Below, in pieces: positions 57,085-64,000 of a stretch of 64,000 nucleotides of DNA. A program made the translations under genes and the position numbers. The stretch is from Deltaproteobacteria bacterium (GTDB lineage Bacteria > Desulfobacterota > Desulfuromonadia > Geobacterales > Geobacteraceae), in contig SBEG01000007.1 in assembly GCA_009668975.1 (NCBI GenBank), positions 62,001-126,000 on the forward strand, read 5' to 3'. The notes beneath the pieces are model-generated. The model had not been told where the DNA came from. It saw only the letters and a list, made by a program, of their open reading frames with translations, and did no database searches. Numbering within the stretch: position 1 is the stretch's first letter; each line of letters starts with the position of its first letter.

Positions 57085-58821
57085 ATGGAAGCAGAGCTCT
57101 ATCGCTGTACCCGCCCCTTAATAGGTAGAGTCGAAAACGCCACATACCGCGAATCATCCAACCGGCTCTACCGCCACAACTGTTACATTGAAGCTCTTCC
57201 GCCAAGGTGGGACTTCAAGGATCTAGTAGGACTAATAACTCGGGAACCTTACTATGATGAGGAAGAGAGGAAAAAAACAGCCCTCGAACGCTTGGAACTA
57301 GTGAATAATTTGGCCAAGTGTGTTTTTGCCATGCCGGACTGCATCGAGATTGAAAGGAAGTTTTCCGGGATGCTCAGAAGTGGATACTGCGATCGCAATC
57401 CCCTTTCCCCGGAATTCGTTAGACAGCTCAGATCAGGCTTTCCGTCACTTGATCTAAGCCAAGGCACCCCAGTTATGAGGACCACCTCTTGTGGATTCGG
57501 TATCATCGGACCCAGCGGAGTGGGTAAGTCCCTCATGGTTGAAAGCATTCTTGGACTGTATCCTCAGGTGATCGTGCACGAGAAGTACAACGAAAGCATT
57601 TTCCTGCAAAAACAGCTTGTTTGGCTCAAAATTGACTGCCCTTTTGATGCCACATTGGGAGGGTTGTGCATTAGCTTTTTCGATATGGTCGATGCGGTTT
57701 TAGGAACCAGTTATGTAGGAGAGTATGGCATAAAGAGACACAAAACATCAATCGACACCCTGCTACAAAATATGGCTAAACTGGCCGCGGCGCTGGGCCT
57801 CGGGGTTCTTGTGATCGATGAAATCCAGCGGCTCATCTGCCGCCGTGAGAACGATCCCAGGGGAATGCTCAAGTTTTTTGAGCAATTAAGCAATACCTTT
57901 GGAGTCCCAGTCGTCCTTGTGGGTACGCTTAAGGCATACAAGCTTTTTTCTGAAAGTTTTGCGTCTTCCCGACGACTTGCGGGCCAGGGTGACGTCCTAT
58001 TGAAGAATTTTGCCAGAGACGAATGCTGGAAGCACTTCCTACAGAAGGTCTGGAATTATCAATATACAAAAATTCCGACACCTCTGACCCCGAATCTTGC
58101 TGACGTGATGTATGAGGAATCCCAGGGAATCGCGGATATAGCAGTCAAGCTTTATATGCTTGCCCAATGGAGGGTAATCGGGGAAAACGACGAACGAATA
58201 ACAGGCGCCTTGATAAGAAAAGTGGCGGATGAGTCGCTCAATGCGGTAAGGCCGATCTTGAGAGCCTTGAGCAACAAGGATTTGGACGCCCTCAAGTTTG
58301 TTGACGACATCAAGATCGAAGACCGGGATCTTGATGACTATTTCAGAACTTGCGCAAAAAAGGTAACCCTCTCAGGTGTCCTTAACACCTTGGAAAACCA
58401 GCAGAAGGCAATTACGGCCAACAATGCAGACGCAACAGATTCACCCGTAGGTCTGGTCGCATCACTATTGTTGTCCGCCGGACACGCGAGAGAAATTGCC
58501 ATTAACTGTGCCAGGCAAGCCATAGACCGCTTTGCACGGGAAACGGACATTAAAAAGGCCACTGCGGAAGCGTTCCGGCTCGCAGCTGAGTCAAGTGAAC
58601 CAGAACCTGTCAACCACCTTCAAAAGGAGCCGCAGACTCGAAGTATAGCCGCAACCGTCAGCAAAACAGCTTCCAAAAAGGTAAAGACATCACCTGCGAA
58701 TGGCGACCTTCGGCGAATCTGTGCCGAGGCCAAAAGAAAAGGTCAACCCATATATGAGACTTTGCGGGGAGCAGGACACATTAAGCCTGCGACCGAATTT
58801 ATGGAGGTAACCAATGGGTAG
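57085..58821 (+). CDS. tnsC: Tn7-like AAA+ ATPase TnsC
   Basis: 578 residues from ATG 57085, chosen for AAGGAG 5 nt upstream. Walker A GPSGVGKS is at 142-149; Walker B LVIDEIQ carries D245/E246; a sensor motif VVLVGTLKAYKL follows. The C-terminal third is helical and variable. TnsC links the TniQ/TnsD targeting protein to the TnsAB transposase and gives target immunity. It overlaps the first tniQ gene by 8 bp. Confidence 0.93.
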   Translation: MEAELYRCTRPLIGRVENATYRESSNRLYRHNCYIEALPPRWDFKDLVGLITREPYYDEEERKKTALERLELVNNLAKCVFAMPDCIEIERKFSGMLRSGYCDRNPLSPEFVRQLRSGFPSLDLSQGTPVMRTTSCGFGIIGPSGVGKSLMVESILGLYPQVIVHEKYNESIFLQKQLVWLKIDCPFDATLGGLCISFFDMVDAVLGTSYVGEYGIKRHKTSIDTLLQNMAKLAAALGLGVLVIDEIQRLICRRENDPRGMLKFFEQLSNTFGVPVVLVGTLKAYKLFSESFASSRRLAGQGDVLLKNFARDECWKHFLQKVWNYQYTKIPTPLTPNLADVMYEESQGIADIAVKLYMLAQWRVIGENDERITGALIRKVADESLNAVRPILRALSNKDLDALKFVDDIKIEDRDLDDYFRTCAKKVTLSGVLNTLENQQKAITANNADATDSPVGLVASLLLSAGHAREIAINCARQAIDRFARETDIKKATAEAFRLAAESSEPEPVNHLQKEPQTRSIAATVSKTASKKVKTSPANGDLRRICAEAKRKGQPIYETLRGAGHIKPATEFMEVTNG

Positions 58822-60679
58822 AAAACTTGCATTTTTCCCCAACCCTTACCCCGACGAACTCCTGTACAGCGTCTTCGCCAGATATCATGTGCGCAGTTGC
58901 AACATCAGTACCCCACAAACTTTGGAAGATCTCTTTGGATCCCCCTCCACTACCTTGGATGATTTACCATCAAGGCTGACAGACTTAGTCAGCCGGCTTC
59001 CCTCACAAACAGCATTTACACCGGCCAAATTCATTCAGGAACATACAATGCTGCCTTATTACCAACCATTTATTGCTCCAGAGTGGCAGGATGCAGAAAG
59101 CCTGGATGCGTGTGACGATAAAATCAGGTTTCGTCTAAAATCAATGCTCTATAAGATTCGGAAACGAAAAGACCTGCATCAAACGCTTCATTACTGCCCG
59201 AAATGCTTTGAGGTGGATGAAATCACCTACGGGGAACCATACTGGCATCGCAGTCACCAGGTACTTGGCGTTCTGCGCTGTCATCAGCATAAGTCCTGGC
59301 TTATCAACTCCAAAATTAAGCTAAAACCGATAAGGCCTCGACAGCCACTAATTTCACTTGGTTCAAGTAGGTTTTCAAATACTGCTTCAGCTCGATCAAA
59401 CTGCAACACAGAACCTGAGGTAAAACTTCATGATTTGCTTGCAAAGCAAGTTCACTGGCTGATCAATGAAAATTATAGTGGCGACGTCCCTTGTCACCCA
59501 ACCATTCTCCAAAATCGATATCTTTATTATTTGGAAAAGATGGGTCTTATCTGTCGGGATACTGGATCGATATTGAACGGTGAACTGCAAAGGCGGTTTG
59601 AAATTTTTTACCGTGACCAATTCCCAACAGATATAGGCTACGTTTACGACGGAAGCTTCTCTACAAATTGGCTTACAAGGTTTTTCCTTCCGGAGTACAG
59701 GGATCATCGACCTATGATTCACCTCCTTGCCATGCGGTTTTTTGGGATCGATCCTAAAGAAATTCTGTGGGACAAAAACGAGACGGCTGAACCTTTTGGG
59801 AAGGGTCCATGGCCCTGTCTCAACAAAGTGTCAGAACACTATTTACAACCTGTAGTAAAAGACTGCTCTATCACCAAGGCCACTTCGAACACAAACTTGG
59901 TTTCCGGAACTTTCCGTTGTGGGTGTGGGTTTGAGTATGAACGCCATGGTCCTGATCTATCTGCAACAAACCGTACCAGGTTCAACAAAATAGTTAAAAC
60001 GGGTGACTTGTGGGATAAGGAACTAATGAAGTTGTATTTAAACGACTATGGCGATGTGGCCAGTGTGATGGGAGTTCCGCAATCTTTCATCGTGGAAAAG
60101 CTAACATCCCTACTGGAAAATAAAACCAACAAGTTGCCAGTTGATGTTTTTATTGAAACAAGAAAGCTCTACAGAAACAACTGGCAAAAAATGTGTGAAA
60201 AATTATTGAGACGACAGTCTGTAGAAGTCCTGGATTGGAGGGGCGAAGTTTTACAGAGGTGGCTCGAAAAATATGATCCCGAGTGGTTTCAAGAGAACTG
60301 CCCCGGAGCTGTCATGAAGGAGCCTCATATGTACTGGGCTCAGGTGGATGAAAAGCTGGCAAAAATGGTTGGTTTTGCTGCAGAGGTCCTGAAACAAAAG
60401 ATGCAAAAGGTTTCTAAATACAGCATTGATAAGGTAATTGATGAATGGCTGAATACAAACTATCTTTACAGGCTCCCGCTTACCCAACAGGTTTTGACCT
60501 CTGTTGTAGAATCGAACGAAGAATTTGCATTGAGGAAAATCAATGCGTTAGCGGCTGATTTACTGGAGCGCGGTGAACCTATTGACCCATCCGAAATTTT
60601 AAACGCAGCAACAATTTCTAGTAGGATCGCCTGCAATATGGCCCCCGAGATCAAGTCGATTTTCCGGAACCCAAACTGA
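58814..60679 (+). CDS. TnsD/TniQ-family target selector, first copy
   Basis: 621 residues. The TniQ N-terminal motif FFPNPYPDELLYSVFARYH is followed by a zinc site C128-x2-C131 ... C156/H159 around YGEPYWHRSHQVLGV. A second cysteine pair appears in RCGCGFEYERHGPD (~375), typical of full TnsD proteins rather than short TniQ. The C-terminal ~200 residues are the TnsD-type DNA-binding part. The 621-residue length fits attachment-site selectors. Which of the two copies reads glmS cannot be told from sequence alone. Confidence 0.9.
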   Translation: MGRKLAFFPNPYPDELLYSVFARYHVRSCNISTPQTLEDLFGSPSTTLDDLPSRLTDLVSRLPSQTAFTPAKFIQEHTMLPYYQPFIAPEWQDAESLDACDDKIRFRLKSMLYKIRKRKDLHQTLHYCPKCFEVDEITYGEPYWHRSHQVLGVLRCHQHKSWLINSKIKLKPIRPRQPLISLGSSRFSNTASARSNCNTEPEVKLHDLLAKQVHWLINENYSGDVPCHPTILQNRYLYYLEKMGLICRDTGSILNGELQRRFEIFYRDQFPTDIGYVYDGSFSTNWLTRFFLPEYRDHRPMIHLLAMRFFGIDPKEILWDKNETAEPFGKGPWPCLNKVSEHYLQPVVKDCSITKATSNTNLVSGTFRCGCGFEYERHGPDLSATNRTRFNKIVKTGDLWDKELMKLYLNDYGDVASVMGVPQSFIVEKLTSLLENKTNKLPVDVFIETRKLYRNNWQKMCEKLLRRQSVEVLDWRGEVLQRWLEKYDPEWFQENCPGAVMKEPHMYWAQVDEKLAKMVGFAAEVLKQKMQKVSKYSIDKVIDEWLNTNYLYRLPLTQQVLTSVVESNEEFALRKINALAADLLERGEPIDPSEILNAATISSRIACNMAPEIKSIFRNPN

Positions 60680-60777
60680 AGGTAGGCTTTCAGGATGTGC
60701 GAAAGTGAATTCGATATAACTTCAAATACTTATTAACAATCGGATAATAGTGAGGCTGCAATAAAGGAGCGAAAGAA

Positions 60778-62523
60778 ATGTTACCCTTTTTTCCAACTCC
60801 TTATCGAGATGAACTGCTTTACAGTGTGTTCGCACGCTACCATCTGAGGAGCGCCAACAATTCTTTCCGGGCTACCCTTGTCAATCTCTTCGGCAGCCCT
60901 ACTGTGTGCGCAACTTTCGGACTCCCGACGTGCCTGGATGCCTTGGCGGAGCGGATCACCTCAAACAGGGTAATATCCATGGGGCAGCTTATCCGGGACC
61001 ACACCCTGTTTCCATTTTATCGGCCGTTTCTCAGTCAAGAGCGCGCCGATAAGGTAATCAGGCAAATGTGCGACCCCAATTTGGGAAGTGGTATCCATAA
61101 CACCATTGGCCAGATGGCGAGCCGACTTCCCGCCGCTTGTAAATTGCGGTACTGTACCATATGCATCGAAGAAGACGGTGATGACTTCGGTGAGCCCTAC
61201 TGGCACCGCAGTCATCAGGTGTTCGGGGTACGGGTCTGTCACCGTCACGGAAAACGATTGGTCGACTCCGAGGTAAAGACGGGTATCCACGGGATGAAGC
61301 ATGCTTTTATTGCCCTGGAACCGGTCCATCCAAAAGGCGACCTGCCGGATACAGAAAATCAAAGCACAGTCCACGATAAATGGTTCGCTGACCAGGTTTT
61401 TTGGCTTATGAACCAAAGCCACGCCCTTCCCGTTATCGGGCTGGAAAACTTGTGGCTGCGCTATAAATATTATCTGTCACAAATGGGGCTTACAACTGTG
61501 CACGGAAATATTATCTGCCGGGAGTTGATGAAAAGGTTTTCCAAATTCTACCAAGAGGATTTCCTTAAAGAACTTCACTCCTATTTTGTCTCGGCCAGTA
61601 CCCAGAACTGGTTGCTGGACCTGGTCCGGAAACCACGCGGAGTATCACACCCCTTACATCACCTTCTCCTCATAAGATTTCTTGGCTTGTCTGTAAAAAA
61701 CTTCATATCCGAAGAGGTTGAGTCTGTTCACCCATTCGGTAGATGTCCCTGGCCGTGTCTTAACCGAGCTGCGGCACATTTTCGCAAGGAATTAATCTGG
61801 CATTGTACAATAACGCGTAATTCCGAAACAGGTGCGCCGGTTGGGACATTTGCCTGTTCCTGCGGGTTCAATTATGCGCGCACAGGCCCAGACCACACCC
61901 AAGAGAATCGGTATCAATACAGCCGCATAGTGGCGTTTGGCCGGGTATGGGAAAAACGTCTTCAGGATTTGGCGGGTGGCGGAAAAAGCCTTCGCGAGAT
62001 TGCCCGGCAGTTGAGTGTTGACCCGAAGACTGTGCATAGGCACTTGGCCCTCGCGCAGGAGACAACCTCAGAGGTATTTGATGCAACCGAATATTATGCG
62101 GAACGGGAGATGCGGAGAAAAAAGTGGCTGGAACTGTACGAATCACAGTCGAGCATAGGAGTGAAGGCGGCAAGAAATCAGGCTCCTGCCCACTACGCCT
62201 GGCTTTATCGTCATGACAAGCAGTGGCTAATTGAGCATTGCCCACGGCAGCATCGAAGTCAGGTCGTGAATTTCCGGCTGGACTGGAACCTCCGCGATGA
62301 AGAACTTTCTGCAAGGATTGATGAAGCTGTGGAACGAATTAAAAAGCGTGTGAAGCCGGCAGTGAGAGTCTCAATCAGCTCAATTGGCAAGGAACTGGGA
62401 GCCTTGGCGCTATTGCAGCGATGTATTGATAAGTTACCTATTACCAAAAGCAGAGTTAATAACTTGCTTGAAACCAAAGAGGATTTTGTGGCTCGGCGGC
62501 TGAAAAGAGGTGAGATATGCTAA
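60778..62523 (+). CDS. TnsD/TniQ-family target selector, second copy
   Basis: 581 residues with the same start (FFPTPYRDELLYSVFARYH), zinc site C126-x2-C129 ... C154/H157, and CSCGFNYARTGPD. It differs clearly in the C-terminal half, which has a recognisable HTH (LREIARQLSVDPKTVHRHL, ~403-422), so DNA specificity should differ. A 98-bp gap separates it from the first copy. Two full-length selectors would allow two target sites. GC content is higher than in the first copy, suggesting a different history. Confidence 0.9.
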   Translation: MLPFFPTPYRDELLYSVFARYHLRSANNSFRATLVNLFGSPTVCATFGLPTCLDALAERITSNRVISMGQLIRDHTLFPFYRPFLSQERADKVIRQMCDPNLGSGIHNTIGQMASRLPAACKLRYCTICIEEDGDDFGEPYWHRSHQVFGVRVCHRHGKRLVDSEVKTGIHGMKHAFIALEPVHPKGDLPDTENQSTVHDKWFADQVFWLMNQSHALPVIGLENLWLRYKYYLSQMGLTTVHGNIICRELMKRFSKFYQEDFLKELHSYFVSASTQNWLLDLVRKPRGVSHPLHHLLLIRFLGLSVKNFISEEVESVHPFGRCPWPCLNRAAAHFRKELIWHCTITRNSETGAPVGTFACSCGFNYARTGPDHTQENRYQYSRIVAFGRVWEKRLQDLAGGGKSLREIARQLSVDPKTVHRHLALAQETTSEVFDATEYYAEREMRRKKWLELYESQSSIGVKAARNQAPAHYAWLYRHDKQWLIEHCPRQHRSQVVNFRLDWNLRDEELSARIDEAVERIKKRVKPAVRVSISSIGKELGALALLQRCIDKLPITKSRVNNLLETKEDFVARRLKRGEIC

Positions 62524-62753
62524 TAAGAAGGAAGGAATTGCTAAATACCGAGGTAATTCAACAGATAGTATGTGATAGATGCGGCCGCACTGCTTCCCCC
62601 AAGGATGCCGAGTATGAAGAATTCATACAAATAAGGCACCGGGGAGGATATGCGTCAGTCATTGGCGACGGTACGAACTGGTCTCTGGATGTCTGCCAGC
62701 ATTGTTTTGTTAAGGTGTTCGAGAAGTACATCTTGCGATATGACGAGGAGTAA
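62517..62753 (+). CDS. small CxxC zinc-ribbon-like protein
   Basis: 78 residues with CDRCGR and CQHC pairs spaced ~45 apart, enough for one zinc ribbon, around the segment GGYASVIGDGTNWSLD. It overlaps the second tniQ gene by 7 bp, so it is probably co-translated. No ribosome site stands out; translation may depend on the upstream gene. Function unknown; could be an accessory to target selection or simply cargo. Confidence 0.65.
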   Translation: MLIRRKELLNTEVIQQIVCDRCGRTASPKDAEYEEFIQIRHRGGYASVIGDGTNWSLDVCQHCFVKVFEKYILRYDEE

Positions 62754-63001
62754 AATCTGGCTGTATTGCTCACAGATAATTGAGGCGCAGCCGCCCGTAG
62801 AAAGCGGGGTCGTCTCTGAAATCTTTGCATTTGCATCCTGATAAGGCGGACTGTAAAATGAGTAATCCTCATATCACGTCCCTGCCCTTAGCTACCTCCA
62901 ACAACAAGCAACCACCTCATAATCTTTCCCCATAAACTCGACGGGGATCAGTTGGAGGGATGCCCGGCGGTCAAAATTCGGAGCCTGTCCACAGGGAGAT
63001 T

Positions 63002-64000
63002 ATGGCTAAACCATCAGAAACCAGATTTCCGGTCCACCGGATAGACATACAGGGAAGTGTCCATCTTTTGGGTGTCCTGTGGAAGGTCGGGGATTCATTC
63101 CGCTGGGAACCCTCCTCTGGCTCGCAGACTCAACTCCTGCGGCGCGTCCCATGGTTCATCCAGGACTTGCGGCCGGAAGGGTTTGTGGGAAAGGCCTTCG
63201 CGCGTCGCGTGCATCAGGAGTTCGGACTTCCAAAAGATCCCGGATACTGGAATGACAGCCATCTGATGGCTGCATTATCCCGACGAGGTGAAGATTGCAT
63301 GGGAAACCTGATTGTAGGGGAAGAGGCACTCGAGAGATACATCCAGTCACACTTGAATCCAGAACCTCTCATTCCCGCGGCTGAAATTCCGGATGTGTAT
63401 CCTCGTATGGCCCAGGCGGCGCTGGAAGGACGTCCATATGGATCCATAGTCAGCGGCGAACAACCGAAGTTTACCGCAGTTGTTGATCGCAATGGGAAGA
63501 CGGAAAGCGTCTTGGTCAAATTCTCGCCGTTCGTGGCAAGCCCAAGTGGCAGGAGATGGGCGGACCTGCTTTTGTGCGAGCAACTCGCTTCGAATATTAT
63601 TCGAGATGCCGGCATTGCGGCTACCAAAAGCACCCTCATTTTTGCGGGCGATCGAGCTTTTCTGGAAGTGGTGAGGTTTGATAGAGTTGGCCGCTTAGGT
63701 CGTTGCCCCATCAACTCTCTAGGTGTGGTAGATGATGAATTCTTTGGCTATCGGGACAACTGGATAGCCATGGCTGACCGGCTGGAATCTGCAGGAATGG
63801 TGGAGCATAGGGATGCCGAGGCGCTACGATGGCTATGGTCTTTCGGCGTGATGATTGCCAATACCGACATGCATTTCAGCAATGCCTCCCTGATTCTCCG
63901 AGATGCATCCAAACCGACCTTCACCCTGGCGCCGGCCTATGACACGCTCCCCATGCTCTACCGGCCTAAGGAGAGCGATGTCTTGGCCCGGGAGTTCGTT
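63002..64000 (+). CDS. HipA-family (YjjJ/HipH-like) kinase, partial
   Basis: The frame is open to the window edge (333 residues visible). ATG 63002 has GGGAG only 3 nt upstream; an in-frame ATG at 62960 would add 14 residues. FPVHRIDIQGSVHLLGVL resembles the start of the HipA-N1-like domain of YjjJ proteins. The kinase core has GRRWADLLLCEQLA, the catalytic NTDMHFSNASL and the metal-binding APAYDTLPMLYRP. YjjJ/HipH proteins normally begin with a winged-helix domain of ~80 residues, which is absent here. No antitoxin-like HTH gene is seen just upstream. Confidence 0.8.
   Translation, partial: MAKPSETRFPVHRIDIQGSVHLLGVLWKVGDSFRWEPSSGSQTQLLRRVPWFIQDLRPEGFVGKAFARRVHQEFGLPKDPGYWNDSHLMAALSRRGEDCMGNLIVGEEALERYIQSHLNPEPLIPAAEIPDVYPRMAQAALEGRPYGSIVSGEQPKFTAVVDRNGKTESVLVKFSPFVASPSGRRWADLLLCEQLASNIIRDAGIAATKSTLIFAGDRAFLEVVRFDRVGRLGRCPINSLGVVDDEFFGYRDNWIAMADRLESAGMVEHRDAEALRWLWSFGVMIANTDMHFSNASLILRDASKPTFTLAPAYDTLPMLYRPKESDVLAREFV

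Noticed and set aside
54797..62753. CRISPR-associated transposon (CAST)
   Set aside because: tnsABC with tniQ invites this reading, but no Cas gene, no repeat-spacer array and no Cascade or Cas12k-like frame is visible in the window. Both tniQ genes are TnsD-length.
62750..62870. Distal Tn7-like end near 62.75-62.87 kb
   Set aside because: Two GTAAAAT strings occur, but in the same orientation as the glmS-side repeats rather than inverted, and no GAAGC-flanked ACA terminus follows.

Overview
The window looks like chromosome of a Gram-negative anaerobe, most likely a Desulfuromonadales/Geobacter-type delta-proteobacterium. This is inference from gene content: class I hybrid-cluster protein, rubrerythrin, a corrinoid protein with UroD-family and DUF1638 partners, DUF5714 and MXAN_5187-type proteins, Pit/DUF47, and many two-component kinases. 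No 16S or other phylogenetic marker is in the window.

Positions 1-33341 are core chromosome. On the minus strand an RND efflux operon (TolC-like, adaptor, RND pump) runs into a DUF2892 membrane protein and a metallo-beta-lactamase-fold protein cut by the window edge. Next come DUF2062, a Pit/DUF47 phosphate transport pair, uppP, radC, hcp behind a textbook FNR/CRP-type palindrome, a cupin, a sirtuin, rubrerythrin behind a palindromic operator candidate, terC and a six-EF-hand secreted protein. A minus-strand operon then encodes corrinoid protein, UroD-like protein, DUF1638, hybrid histidine kinase and lipoprotein. It is followed by hrpB, a second histidine kinase, DUF5714, a hypothetical protein, a MogA/MoaB-family protein, an MXAN_5187-type protein, glmU and glmS.

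The glmS 3' end is an occupied attTn7 site. A TGTCCC terminus begins at 33365, 23 bp after the glmS stop codon, followed by three contiguous 20-bp repeats that resemble TnsB-binding sites. Behind it lies about 19 kb of plus-strand defence cargo. This holds a type I restriction operon (hsdM, hsdS, hsdR, SprT-like peptidase) with a SIR2-APAZ/short Argonaute (SPARSA) pair and a TIR-domain protein inserted between hsdS and hsdR. A PD-(D/E)XK nuclease, a small unknown protein and a 1768-residue DUF4011 helicase with a C-terminal Vsr-like nuclease follow. An XRE regulator faces back towards this cargo.

After about 790 bp of AT-rich non-coding DNA comes a full Tn7-like transposition operon: tnsA, tnsB, tnsC, two different tniQ/tnsD genes and a small CxxC protein. 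No Cas genes are visible. The distal end of the element was not found. A weak candidate terminus at 53347 would instead make the cargo a separate 20-kb element lacking transposase genes, sitting in tandem with the tns operon. The window ends inside a HipA-family kinase gene.
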